Program-made: the position numbers and the translations under genes
Notes under the pieces: generated by a model
The model's database searches: none
What the model saw: the letters and a program-made list of their open reading frames with translations, nothing else
Told to the model about the DNA's origin: nothing
In this document: positions 34,037-46,075 of the stretch, piece after piece
Layout: every line of letters starts with the position of its first letter
How positions within the stretch are numbered: the first letter of the stretch is position 1
From: Apostichopus japonicus
Taxonomy: Eukaryota > Echinodermata > Holothuroidea > Aspidochirotida > Stichopodidae
Assembly: GCF_037975245.1 (NCBI RefSeq)
Contig: NC_092576.1
Span: 17,938,111 to 18,002,110 of the forward strand
Direction of reading: 5' to 3'
DNA: 64,000 nt

Positions 34037-34562
34037 GTTTAGGTTAGGTTTACAGTATGTTGGTGATTTGAACAATATGAAATGTAATGGGGTCCTCTAA
34101 CTGAAAGTAAATCACGTCAGTGTAAGAATAACGTATGGTATGGTATCTGGTAACCATGTATGACTATATCTGTATATGTGTGTCACGAGTCATGACTCGT
34201 CTAACTACATATCAAAAGTGAAGTACTTTAAATAATTGAAACTTTAACTCCACGGAGATCATACAATGAATCTACTCAGGCGAATCACTGACAATGGCTC
34301 AACGCAACCTTAAAATTGCGTGACTCGTGTTAATAAAATCAAATATTGATGCACTGCAAAGTTGATATGAATACACGATTGCTCCAGGATATTGGTTATT
34401 ATAACAAATTCTTCCTCGTCGTCTTAATGCACTTAAACTCAGCTGTGTGTCTGGAATATGAATGTTAAACATACTTAGAATGAACCGAATAATAAATGAC
34501 TATGTTCATATCTACTCTTGGCTCATTAATGTTTACTAAACTCCTTTCTTGCAGAATGAAAC
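34037..34562. other. non-coding stretch, nothing recognised
   Basis: A near-palindrome (cacgagtcatgactcgt, 34183-34199) is the only notable feature. Confidence 0.4.
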
Positions 34563-34826
34563 TCAATTCATGCCAGTTTTATTCCTATTGACATTACGAA
34601 ATGCGTAACTAAGGGCTCCTTTTAACCATCGACGTACACATAAACCGGGACCAATTAAACCAATCAAATAACCCTCGAAAAACAAAGAACGTACAAACCA
34701 TGGAGGTCCAGGTGATGTGCTCCCTGTGGCCGGAAACTCTAATAGTTCTCGAAATGTGTACTCTACATCTAACAATAACATGCATGACCTTATAGCCACA
34801 ATACTCCTGGTGACGCTATACGCCAT
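34563..34826 (-). CDS. unclassified 87-codon intronless ORF
   Basis: Starts with ATG at 34826 and runs uninterrupted to a stop at 34563. The translation has a protein-like composition with conserved-looking segments (LLLDVEYTFRELLEFPATG, PPWFVRSLFFEGYLIGLIGP) and a possible membrane-associated hydrophobic stretch. It has no recognisable domain, splice sites or TATA box. It could be a small gene, a retro-copied exon or a transposon-borne frame. Confidence 0.3.
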   Translation of the reverse strand: MAYSVTRSIVAIRSCMLLLDVEYTFRELLEFPATGSTSPGPPWFVRSLFFEGYLIGLIGPGLCVRRWLKGALSYAFRNVNRNKTGMN

Positions 34827-34919
34827 AATGGGGATCTTACTCGTTACATTACTGTCAACGCCGCAACGCTTTCAAACAATCCAATGCAGATGAAGCGAAT
34901 GTAGCATATACGGAATGAA

Positions 34920-35342
34920 CTTAGCAAACGATAGGACAAGCGACGTAGCCAGGAATTTGAAAGGGGAGGGAGAGCACATTTTGCGATTGACACTAAGGGG
35001 AGGGGTGTACAAACAGTACATCGATGGACATCTCAGGTCCAGCTAAAGATAACAAGGTATGAGGTTTCAGTACTGTCTGTCACATAAGAATAGTAGAATT
35101 TAGTTAATTTGAATTTCTTTATGACAAAAGAAGTCAATCTGTCAGCTGTTTATTTTAGAAAGTTTGCCAAGTAACTTTTACCTTTAGTCAACAATGGTTG
35201 TTGTTGTTGATGGAAATTAGTGTCCAGGGATGTAGGACGATTTACATAAAACCTAACTCCTCTATTCACTACAAAAGTACAGGTTAGCATATCTTATGAT
35301 AATTTGAGTATATACAAAAGGAACATCACCAGGTCAGGGCAT
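34920..35342. other. non-coding stretch; possible DNA-transposon end at 34940
   Basis: The words caagcgacgtagccaggaat followed by a G-rich run resemble degraded hAT-type termini (gtagccagg). No partner end was found. Confidence 0.3.
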
Positions 35343-36291
35343 AGTTAGGATAATACAAAGGTACATGGCAACATCCTCTTAAGATAGCTAGTGCACTTAA
35401 AAGGAAAACTACCAGGGCAGGGCATAGTCAATATGACAATGTATTGTATTGCCAGGTGATGCTAATTGTAAAACTAGTAATTATGCCATACATAACAACC
35501 AGGCAGTGGAGTGAGTGTTGGATAAGATTTTTATTCACTCTCCAAAATACCACCATCGGATTGAGTCATGCTATGTCTCTTAGCTGAAAAAAGACGGAGC
35601 TAAAGTATTGTGATTTTTCATATCACGGAGCACAGGATCCTAAAGGATACCTGTGTTGACGCCTGGGCTGGCAAACTATAAATTATGACTGGCATTTACT
35701 GTGAAAGCTAAAAACACAATTATTCCCTGGAGACTCCAGATTCAAACAATATGTAGTGTTCTGGATAAGCAGCTTGTCGGCAGAGTTGGAATGAAAGTAC
35801 ATCACCTGAACGGACAAAATATAGCTGTATTGCAGATCTCGTCTGGTAGTTTAAGAACTGGCATTATTGTAAGTAGAAACGTGTTATATTAATCTGTTTT
35901 GTATAAGTAATATTTGGAATGCAACCACTTTAAAGTTAGTATAAATTTGGAGGTGCACAAAAGTCAGTTTAATTTTGTGTAGTATTTTTTTCTAATATGT
36001 CGGATAACATTAAAGTCACGCTTTAATTGACTTTCCTTAAGGAGGGGGACGTTTGCTAGGATTGTAATAGTGATGGTGACTTTTATAGCACTGCAAATCA
36101 ATTCAAGCTACTTTTGGCAGAGAGTGATTATATGTTTGGTGTAGTGAACATGAGGTTAGTGCGCATAAAGGAAAGTTATGATGTGCTCACCATAGCTTTG
36201 GAGTAGGAATGTATATATGTTTAACCATTTTTTTTGTATATGGAACAAACTATATATGTGTTTTTGTTACAAATTTTATTATAAATTTATG
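35343..36291 (+). repeat. left long direct repeat (probable 5' LTR)
   Basis: Two blocks match the right repeat at 39295-39781: a front block (agttaggataatacaaa through agacggagctaaagta) and a back block (aattcaagctacttttgg through ataaatttatg). Between them (about 35608-36098) this copy has about 490 extra bases absent from the right copy, including a purine run (aaggaggggga). Direct repeats flanking gag-pro are what an LTR element predicts. The exact LTR borders (TG...CA), target duplication and primer site are not visible. Confidence 0.65.
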
Positions 36292-37560
36292 CAACATATT
36301 TAGTATATTGTATTTGGACAAAGTATTATCAGCAAATTTGATTGTGTATTTTGTTCCGATACAGTGCTACTCTCCTCACATTGAGATGAAGACCTGAGGC
36401 TCTGTTTGAGAATAGTTTTTGCACCTACTTCGACTATAACATCTACCACAACCCAATGTCAGCGACTGCCTGTCAACAAGTATTGTCAACATCATTTAGG
36501 CAATGTTCGTCATAGGGGCAATTCAGAATTCTTATATTTTAAAAGATAAATGTTAAATTAGAATTCCGGATAATAAAGGTGGGAAAGCTCTTCAGACTAG
36601 AAGATGTAACTTCATTCTTTTGCAGAGAAAAGAGTATCTGGTAATTATATATATATTAAGGCTGAATAGACACGAACCAGTTTGTTCTCTCACAATTGAG
36701 AGAGATCCAGGGATATCGCAACATTGGAAAGTCTTAAATTTTTCAGGATTTAAATAATATTTAGTATATGTCATCAACGGGTAAAGATTGCGCTAAAGCA
36801 ATACGTTGTATCTAAGTATTCGAAATCATATGTGTCCTTAAGCAGTAATGTAATAATGCAATATTACAGAACTTTCTAACCTTCAATTTTTTTGTTTCTT
36901 TTTTTTTAGGAGAAAGTTCCTCCTCAGTAAATACATGATCACTTAAGAAGTTGAATTTATAAAGCTTGTTCTGTATCATTAGTTGGTTGGAGTATATTTT
37001 CACATTGCATATTATTTTTGGATAGCCGATAGGCGAATGTGTCGCACTGCCACTTGCTTACTTTTTGTGGGTGACAATAAAATGGGAGCCTGCCCGGGAA
37101 TTGTATCCAAAATTTAGGCATAAGCATTTTTTTGACAGAAGTGAAAAACACATAACTGACTGGTGTCATAAAATTCAACTTGTTAATTATATGTATATTA
37201 ATTATTTGTATCTACTTGTATTCGCAGACGAGTTCCGCATGAGCAGCTCTTATTTCTTCGGTCTACCTGTGTACTTCCATTCTAGCGTCTTACTGGCGGT
37301 CCTGACAAAAATTGAAGCAACATTCTAACGTAATGTTGGTTGGCAAGTTAATAATTGGGTTTTGTGTTTAACATGTTTTATGCCAGACGTGGAACCCACA
37401 TACACAATTAGTGTATCATTGTTGTTTAATCGTACAACTGTTTCACCTATGATATGAAATTACATTGTTTTCGGGTGTAACTATAAATTGCTCGCACTCT
37501 AATCTAAACTGCAGGCATCAGTAAATGGTTACAATACATTGTCATCGTTATACATTAGTC
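36292..37560. other. internal leader region of the LTR element or unrelated insertion
   Basis: No coding sequence. The minus ORFs in it are short and AT-rich. No tRNA primer-binding site could be recognised right after the left repeat. Confidence 0.35.
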
Positions 37561-39245
37561 ATGACTAGTCAACTAGAGTTAGAAAAACATGTGTCAATCG
37601 GAGACAAGTTAGGTCTCAAAGGTGAAGAACTAAAACAATTCTTAGATGATCAAAGGAACAAACTTAAGCAAGAACGAGATATAAAAAGAGATCGAAGAGC
37701 TAAGCAAAGGGCGATTGATGCACACAAACCAGAAGAAGATAGGCAGAGATAAAAGGAAGATAAGCATAAAGATGAAAGTCTAAAAGAACAGGCTAGACAA
37801 TTTAAAGAAAGGCAAATTGAAATGGAAACAAATGCACAAAAGGAAATTCTTGAGGCTCAAGAAAAGATAGAGAGAGAAAAGGCAAAGCAGTTAGAAATAC
37901 AACTCAAGATAGAAGAAGCAAAGAAAGCCCAAACTGAGGCACAATCACAGTTAGGCAATGGCGGTTATCATTGCAACGGTAATGCAGCAAGAAGTAGACC
38001 ACCTAAACTGCCACCATTCAACCAAGAGAAAGACGACATTGATGCATATACCAATAGATTTGAGCGTTATGCCACATTGCAAGGTTGGGATAGGAATACT
38101 GTATGGGCCACCAGTCTTTCACCACTTATTCAAGGTTGTGGATTGTTTGAATATTCATCACTTTCACTTGAAGATTTCAAAGATTACGACAAGGTAAAGC
38201 AAGCTTTGTTACGTGCATACCACCTTACAGCCGATGGTTTTAGGAAGACATTTCGTGATGTTAGACCTGCACAAGAAGATACAGGAACCAGGTATGTCAC
38301 AAAATTGAAGAATTATATTCATAGATGGATGGAATTAAAGGAAGTGACTACTTATGAACAATTCCAAGACATAATATTGAGAGAGCAGTTCTTGAACTCA
38401 TGTAGCAAAGATTTGGAAACATTTTTGAAAGAAAGAAAGCCGAAGAACATCAGGACCATGGGTGAATGTGCCGATTAATATGTAGAAGCACAAAGAGGAT
38501 GGCATCCTGGTCACTGCAGGAATAGTAGAGGTAGTCAAAACAATAATTCGACGAGGAACCAGAATCGTAACAATGGAAGGTTCCACAATCACAATCAGAA
38601 ATTAAAGCAACCAAATTAGAAAGAGAAAATGTATTCCGGTCAAAGAAGTGAACCCAGGGAATGCTATATTTGTGATAAACCAGGCCACTTTGCAGGAGAC
38701 TGTAGGACAAAGCGAATCCAAACCATGGCTCTTATGACAGATGTATTTAGCGACATGATGGAGAAACGCGCCTTAACTTCGACTGAACAGAGCCTTCCAG
38801 ACAAAAAGGAAACTGGCGGTGCATGTTCAGACATCGGTGCATTCATGATGGTAAAGCCAGATCCTCATCTATTCCAAGCAAGTAAGAAGGGATTCTTCAC
38901 ATTAGATTGTGGTCACAAGTCTAACTTTATTGACTCAAGTTACAGCCGCATGTAAAGATCAGAATTTATCTTCAATGCCGGTTCAAATGGGTGAGATAGA
39001 AATCAAATTGTTAAAGTATTACGCGGCAGTGGATGCAGTGGTGTAGTTGTAAGGTCTCAGTACGTCAAACCCAGCCAAATGACAGGTGACGTTAAAACTT
39101 GCATCCTGATTGACGGTACGGAACGACAATATCCCGTTGCCAACATACTCGTGGATACTCCATACTTCTCTGGCTCAGTTTCCGCCTTGTATATGAATGA
39201 TCCAGTCTATGATTTAATTCTGGGAATGTTCCAGGTGTACGAAAA
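37561..39245 (+). pseudogene. gag: Ty3/gypsy-type gag and protease remnant
   Basis: From ATG 37561 the same frame encodes a long charged coiled-coil (KLKQERDIKRDRRAKQ), then a capsid/SCAN-like region (RPPKLPPFNQEKDDIDAY, FRDVRPAQEDTGTRYVTKL) and a CCHC zinc knuckle (CYICDKPGHFAGDC). After a disrupted spacer comes a retropepsin-like segment (ILIDGTERQYPVANILVDTP, YFSGSVSALYMNDPVYDLIL). In-frame stops fall at about 37750, 38476 and 38617, with further lesions around 38953-39000 and a frameshift near 39230. The protease active-site triad position reads GSG, so the catalytic Asp is lost. Reverse transcriptase, RNase H and integrase are absent. The element is dead. Confidence 0.8.
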
Positions 39246-39294
39246 CCTACCAATATAGACCAGAATCGGAAAAAATCACAAACACTGTTAAGAT

Positions 39295-39781
39295 AGTTAA
39301 GATAATACAAAATTACAGTGTAGCATACTCTTAAGATAGCTACTGCACTCAAAAGGAACACTACCAGGGCAGGGCATAGTCAAGATGACAATGTTTTGTA
39401 TTGCCAGGTGATGCTAATTGTTACACTAGTAATTATGCAAGACATCACATCCAGCCAGAGAAGTGAGTGTTGGATAAGATTTGTATTTACTCTCCAAAAT
39501 ACCACCATCGGATTGAGTGATGCTATGTCTCTTAGGTGAAAAAGACGGAGCTAAAGTATAAATAATTCAAGCTACTTTTGGCAGAGAGTGGTTATATGTT
39601 TAGTGTAGTGAACATGGGGTTAGTGTGCATTAAGGAAAGTTATGATGTGCTCACCATAGCTTTGGAGTAGGAATGTATATATCTTTGAGTTTAACCATTT
39701 ATGTTTTGTATATGGAACAAACTAAACTTTGTTCAAAATTCATATTTGTGTTTTTGTTACAAATTTTATAATAAATTTATG
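39295..39781 (+). repeat. right long direct repeat (probable 3' LTR)
   Basis: Matches the left repeat at about 85-90% by eye apart from the missing central 490 bases. It begins about 50 bases after the protease remnant, so almost the whole pol gene was lost by deletion. Confidence 0.65.
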
Positions 39782-39784
39782 GGC

Positions 39785-41298
39785 CAAGTGTAAGCAGGGC
39801 GTGGATAGCAAAGTCGGGCCCGGGACAATTGATGTCAATTTAGCCCCGTTTTTATTTATCTGATTATAATTTATTTTTCTAATGAAATGTGCATAAAATA
39901 TAAAAACCAGAAACAAAGTGACGTCATGAGTATGTGAACATCATCGATATCATACAAAGATTTTGTGAAGCGTTTAACTTACAAATATGTGTGAGGCACC
40001 CATAGTAAATGTCTGTTCACATCCACTTGCTGCAAGGATGAACTTTGGAACATGGTAAAAGCAGTTGTCATATATTTGATGTATTTCCAATATGCTGACT
40101 CTTATAATTTAATACATAAAATAAAATTATTTCCATAGCTTTATAATAACTGTCACAGATTATTTTTAGAGAGCAGGCGACAACGGCGTGAAGACGGACA
40201 CCTGAGTGTATATGCGTTTCAAATGCTCAATATAATTATAAAGAACAACAATGAAATTAATATTGGTTACAAAGAACATAGGATCATATTTTCTATATAT
40301 ATTCTTTTCAACTTTCACGTCTATTTCGTGTATGCTTCATATGACATCCTTTGTTTATTATGTTTCTAGAATATCTTTTGTTGAGGGTTCTGTCAACGTT
40401 TATAGTACAAAAAAATGAATATTCTTTCTTTCTATGGCATGTCTTTATACGAGCGTCGGCCTTTTCCTTTTCTTAGTTTCACTTTCTCTTTCTTTCTTCC
40501 TGGTTCAGCTTTCATTTAGCTTCTTCCCTGCCGCTTTTGCCATCTTTAAAAAATCCAAAAACACCCACTTTAATTCGTAAGGTAATGAGTCAACGTTCTC
40601 TCAATGAAGGTGGAAATTGGTTGATATACCGATTCATTTTCTTTTGAACTAAATTTCTGACTAACATTTCATAATTAAACAAGAGCAACTTACAGTTTTG
40701 CTTGTTTTCGGTTTAAGCCCGAGATAGAAAAAAGAGAGCACGTGGCTTTACGGTTCTACTTATACCCTCATGCCGACGGAATTCCGATACTCGTTAACAA
40801 TACATGATTACGTAATACTGGCTAAATAATTTAGCATCCAATAAAATAAACACGTAAAGCAAGCATAAAACCATTAAGGGGGTAATTCCAGAACGAGTTG
40901 TGACAATTACGCTGCCGACCTCAGGACTTGTTTAAATAGAGTCTTTCAAAGTTCTGTACCAGCTTTTCAAGCATATGTAATTACCAAAGGAAACAACGGA
41001 GGGCCAAACGTTTTGTACAATCGAAATCTGAAATGAGATGTCAATGTTATATTAGAATATCAACTTTAGCGTATTATATATCGATTAGGCGTGGTCATTC
41101 ACTTGTCGAAGACGGAAAGAGATAGTTTGGAACCCATAGGCGCCATAGCTTTGAATATATAGCTGTGATAGTCTAATTATCTTGATGAAATACTTCTAAC
41201 ACAACAAGCGCAATGCATTTGAACATATGTGAGATTCGTTGAACATATTGGCGCATTTTTTGTAACATATAAGTTGCTAATGTTGCGATACTCTTGAC
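39785..41298. other. non-coding stretch, nothing recognised
   Basis: AT-rich, with no supported exon, repeat boundary or RNA gene. Confidence 0.45.
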
Positions 41299-41368
41299 TA
41301 TATATATATATATATATCTATATATATATCTATATATATATCTATATATATATCTATATATATATCTA

Positions 41369-41425
<57 letters not shown>

Positions 41426-41453
41426 CCTTTACCGCATGGGGGGGGGGGTAAGG
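41299..41453. repeat. (TA)n / tatc microsatellite followed by poly-G
   Basis: TA repeats with periodic tatatatc units at 41299-41420, then a G-run at 41439-41448. Confidence 0.95.
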
Positions 41454-41715
41454 GCACACAATTAAGATTTGGGGCACTTATCTTGTTAGGGCTGGTTTAT
41501 AAAGGTTAGGGACAACTTCTCTATTAGGAAGTTGATTTAGATCAATAGAGAACAAAATTTGGAATTAAAATATAAAAAAATATGCAAATTATATATTACT
41601 TGGTTATCATCGATATTCCAAGTTTTATTTGTTTACATCCTACAATTACAGCCTAACGTTGAAATAACGTTAGGCCTAGCCTTGCCTAGCCTTTGTTGTA
41701 AACAGCGCTATTTAC

Positions 41716-41943
41716 TTACAATTTCTGGATCCTCAAAAAGGACCGAATCTTGAAAACTGGTTCGACCAGAACGTCCTGGTCCTCATCATCAACGGTATCG
41801 GTATCGGACCAATCGTCCCACATCTCTAGGATCTCTTGGGCCGTAAATTTGGGGGAGCTGCGTGCAGTGCGTGGTACACTTATAAACGCCAAATTTGCAA
41901 GTGTACGTGCACAGTATGACACAACAGCGGCGGTTGCGATCAA
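41716..41943 (-). CDS. acidic ORF resembling the N-terminus of a piggyBac-type transposase
   Basis: The minus-strand frame of about 75 codons contains KFTAQEILEMWDDWSDTDTV followed by DDEDQDVL and ends near a donor-like string (AAATT|GTAAGT). A short helical FTAxExLxM segment followed by an Asp/Glu-rich stretch is common at the N-termini of piggyBac-type transposase ORFs. No catalytic domain follows, no ATG was found at the upstream end, and the assignment is tentative. Confidence 0.3.
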   Translation of the reverse strand: MIATAAVVSYCARTLANLAFISVPRTARSSPKFTAQEILEMWDDWSDTDTVDDEDQDVLVEPVFKIRSFLRIQKL

Positions 41944-41949
41944 TTAACA

Positions 41950-42537
41950 AAGCTATGCGAGGGCGCTATGTCATAACTATCAATTAGAAATGTTGCAGTG
42001 GTCTAAATATCTAACAAAAGAAGAAAAAATCACGTACCTAGGATGAAGCGTTTGGGAACGATAATCTGTTCTCAAAAATGAACGGAGTTGGACAATTTTG
42101 ATGTCAAATTACAGGAAATGTTTAAGATATTTACATTTTCTCAGAACCCTCTATAGATATATTGCTTAAATGCTCAGAATTTGTTCAAAATATGTTTTGA
42201 TTTCAAATATAACGGGGGTGGGGGGGGGGGTATGTTCAACTTTTATTTTCTGTCACGATTTTTTTGATGCAAACATCGATTTTTAGCCAAATTACGTAAT
42301 TTTCATATTGACATTTGAGCCCCACCCACTAAGAAAAAATCACAGTAAACACCTTTATATTTGTTTTCTACACAAACGAATGATCTAAGCTACATTTCAA
42401 TACCTAAATGAATGTTGCAGGATGTCAGATAGCTGAGTACTATTTTTTTTTTTAAATTCAATGATTCTTTGGGTCCATATCGACCCAGAATGCGGAATAC
42501 ATTGTTGGTGGTGGGGTTGCTTCGCCAGTCATTAATA
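41950..42537. other. non-coding stretch with poly-G tract
   Basis: A G-rich run lies at 42215-42230. No coding evidence. Confidence 0.4.
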
Positions 42538-42872
42538 ATTGACCCCCCACGGATGACCTTGATCAGCTCATGAGGTTACCACATGAAACCTACTGGAAAA
42601 GATGACTAGGACTTAGATACAAGGGATGGATATTTCCAGTAAGTTTTAATGGTGGGGTACCCCTGTCAGTAGACCCCCCAAATGCCCTCCCCTCATTGAC
42701 CTAGGTCAGCTCATGAAGTGACCAGTTGAAAACTACTGGAAAACGATTGGCAGGACTCTTTATGTAATGGATGGGCATTTACAGTAATTTATATTAGTGG
42801 GGTACCCCTGCCAGTATACCCCCAAAATGCCCATCCCCTCATTGACCTAGGTAAGCTCATGAGGTAACCATT
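42538..42872. repeat. tandem repeat of about 145 bp (2.3 copies)
   Basis: The block tgacct.g.tcagctcatga begins at 42554, 42697 and 42843 (periods 143 and 146). Each unit also carries 'gtggggtacccctg.cagta'. The array ends directly at the left terminus of the neighbouring inverted-repeat element. Confidence 0.85.
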
Positions 42873-42874
42873 TT

Positions 42875-43543
42875 TTAAATTACTTAATTTCACGCCACAA
42901 AACCTAACATTCCTGTTCGGTTTGTATTGCAACATGCAGTTGGAAGTCTGACCCCGTGACCTCGAAGAATGATCAACGATCACGCATATCATTAAATTTG
43001 AATTTGCCCGCATTTTACGTAAAGTCGGTCTTACGTTTCACTCACAGAATTTACAGACATTGATAGTTGACAACTTACCGGAACCTCACAGAATGGATTA
43101 AAAGTAATTCCAATGTATGGTAGGGCAAAGATACCCGAGAAAAAATCAACGAAAACCTATGAAACAACGATTGCAATCCAACTTCGTCCTCACACATGTA
43201 TTCCTAACTGACACAAAATAGGTCAAAACGAACCAACGAAAGAGAGTTACAGCAAAAAAGTTCTCCCATTTGTGGACCTTGTACTCTCCTGCATGATGCT
43301 GTAAAGTTTCGGTGAAATGGTTGTCTAAGACGGCCAGTCACAAAACGACTGCCTCGACTCGGCGAATTTGTTGCTGTCGCCGCCATTTTGAAATTAGGTA
43401 GACTTTCGCCAAGCCGTTTGCATGCTATGGGCTACTACCGACAAGACTTCACTCAAATCGTTTTCAATGTAATGGAACCCATTGCTTTAGTGTATGGTCT
43501 ATTAGGAATGTTAGGTTTTGTGGCGTGAAATTAAGTAATTTAA
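42875..43543. mobile_element. non-autonomous DNA transposon with 40-bp perfect terminal inverted repeats
   Basis: Positions 42875-42914 (starting ttaaattacttaatttcacg) are an exact reverse complement of 43504-43543. Both outer ends read TTAA, the target site that piggyBac-type elements duplicate, so the true termini may begin just inside the TTAA. The 669-bp element contains no transposase, only a 60-codon minus-strand frame of no recognised type. The perfect arms indicate a young copy. Confidence 0.85.
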
Positions 43544-44869
43544 GTTGTGCTAAGGTTTGGAAGAAATTTTGTCCCAAATTCTAATATATGATTAGGTAAA
43601 ATGTGAAATTACTGACAGCTGCGTATGGGAGGGGTAAGAGAGACAAAATGGGGAGGGGGCAAGGGAGATGGTGTTTCCTTTCTAGCTAAATTAATGGTGG
43701 TAACTATAACTAAGGTAACACAAATTTTCCTGAGTCTGTTGTCAAAACTGAAGGGGTCATAGCACATGTCGAATATACAAAGGTAACATGGCCTAGGCCA
43801 AACCTTATTTCTAGTTGCTTTCCAAGGAACTTCCAACAATTCCGAATGATTTATACCTACAATACCAAATGATTTATACTTACCCACTTACCATAATTCC
43901 ACAGTATCCATTACTCAGTGAGATTCTGCAAAGCTGGATACTCATCTGTTGCTTATATTTATCAATAAATATCAGTTAACAGTTTTCCAGTCAATACCAA
44001 TCCTTGTTTGGTTCATGTATCACACTACATAACCACTTGTCAATATTGAAGTTAAGTACTGTGGCTTGGGTAGGGGTGTGTTGTTTAGGGGAGGGGCGTG
44101 GTGTTTTTAGGGGTTTTGGGGAGGGAATGTGGTGCTTAGCGGATTTGGGGAAGGGTTTGGAGTTTCCCAGCTTTGGGATGGGTGTGGTGTTCACTAGCTT
44201 TGGGAAGAGTTAGGGTATTTTGGAGGGATGAGGTGGTTTTGCCACATATGGGGACTTTAATTAAAAGCGGACTTTCAGTACACAGGACGTGTTTGGATAC
44301 ATTACGTTCTATGGATACTCTGACCAAATATTTTGAGTAGGGCTGTTTTCTTTTTCTTTTGCACATGCATAGTAGAACATTAGTCAACAGTGGAAATAGA
44401 GTTGCCTGGTCTTTTATTGATTTTATAACTGTAACAATAAGGCACTTTAAGCAACAGAAAAAAGAATACAAAAACATTTGGTGTGACACTCTCCATAAAA
44501 GAACATGTTTTAATGTCATGTGAAAATATGGGCATGAAATATAAATTACTTCGATCACTACAAAGTGAAATACTTTGTTCAAATGGAAGGAATAGCTTAA
44601 CAAAATTTGAATACTTCTTGAAATGAAACACACTTCATACTGTGAAGACTTCATACAATAATATTGTCTGCAAAAAAAATCACACACAATGTCAAGTGTA
44701 TTATGACTAGAAGGGGTATTTCAAGGTGGCATAGTGAAGGCATGACATAGCAAAAACAGTTCAGGTGGCAGGATGGATAGTTTTGTAACTTTGAAATGGT
44801 GAGATATACCTGTGACATATAGCATAAGATTACAATTAAAAGACAAATATATAAAAGTAAAAGGTAAGA
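43544..44869. other. non-coding stretch with G/T-rich degenerate repeat
   Basis: At about 44060-44225 there are repeated 'gttt.ggg.agg.tgtggtgtt' words, forming a degenerate G/T-rich array. The 183-residue minus ORF across it (44136-44687) is biased by this simple sequence and is not supported. Confidence 0.45.
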
Positions 44870-45365
44870 GTAGAAAGTAAATAATAAGTCTTAACCTGAC
44901 ATATAACTTTAACAACCTGGTCTTCTTCAGAAATAGGAGCACCAATAGCAGCCCAACGATCCATAATTCCTTTCATATAATTCAAATTATTTCCAACTTA
45001 CTTGCCCTCTGCCATTTCAGTTCTGAGGTACTTTTTCTTGAGCTGAATTTTGTTGGTTAGAGAATCCTTTTCGAACAGAGTACGGAAGGCATCCTAAGCA
45101 TCACTTGGTTTGTCACTTGTTGTAATTAATTCCAGCTGACTAGATGCTATTGCAAGTACAATGGTGAAAACTGCCAGTTGTGTCTTTTTCAAGTTTGCAC
45201 TCTTCTACTTCTCACATACAGTAACCCCCAACTTTCCTGAGCCATCCTCATAGCCCACAGGCCTTTTGCAAGAAACAAATGTCTCATCTGGAAATTCCAT
45301 GTCAGCCAGTTCGAGCCATCCATTTTGTTAATTTTCCACGTCATATCTTCTGTTGTTCCAGCCAT
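44870..45365 (-). pseudogene. gag: Ty1/copia-type gag fragment
   Basis: The minus strand from ATG 45365 reads MAGTTEDMTWKINKMDGSNW followed by LTWNFQMRHLFLAKGLWAM, the typical copia Gag N-terminus (W..W...M...L....LW). After frameshifts and stops, copia-like gag segments resume in another frame: IVLAIASSQLELITTSDKPS, LTNKIQLKKKYLRTEMAEGK and RWAAIGAPISEEDQVVK. It is truncated before any zinc knuckle, with at least three lesions. No LTRs were recognised. Confidence 0.75.
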
Positions 45366-46075
45366 ATTGGTCAGTTGTCACGACTAAATTAACCAATTTA
45401 AGTACCGACATTTCCCAAGAAATGGTTCCAAAATCAGCACATAAATTCCAAACAACAATCTATTCTACACAGTTAACTTCCAGTGTATGTGTCTGGGCCA
45501 ATAACCTGTTCGAGTTAGCTAGAGAATAGGCATGACACTGCTGAGTATATTACAGCCTGTTGCTGCACACAACTTGTTCTTTCTATAAGAGTATAACAGA
45601 AACTGAGGAAAAATGTAAATTACATATATATAGAAAACAAAATTGCTTAAAGGTAGCACACTAATAATACAACCTGATTAAACAAACAATAGTTTGGAGC
45701 AGAGTTGTAACAACAGGCACTTAACTGATCCACAGGCTGCATTCCTTCTTACTACGGGTACATATAACAGAGCTAGGAACTTAACGATATATAGTATTAA
45801 ATAGAATGTGAGACTACATTTATTAACACATTTCTATAAATAAACTCTTATATGAAGACTTCAGATATGAGGATAATAAACATGAAGATGTAATAAACTC
45901 TGGAAGCTCTCTGGGCTTATACTTAATACCAGTGGAACTGCATTTTGCAATGTTAGTCATTATACATAACAAAACAAATTTAATAGTGAATGAAACTTTT
46001 CTTCTTTTTGGGAATAACTTTTTTTTGGTCATATATACATGGGAGAGCACCTTAGAGAAATCTGTGTGTGACACC
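45366..46075. other. non-coding stretch, nothing recognised
   Basis: AT-rich. No exon, RNA gene or element boundary is apparent. Confidence 0.4.

Noticed and set aside
43204-43386. 60-codon minus ORF inside the TTAA-bounded transposon
   Set aside because: No transposase motif; too short and embedded in a non-autonomous element.
44136-44687. 183-codon minus-strand ORF
   Set aside because: Its C-terminal part reads a G/T-rich simple repeat, and the rest lacks any recognisable domain or splice evidence.
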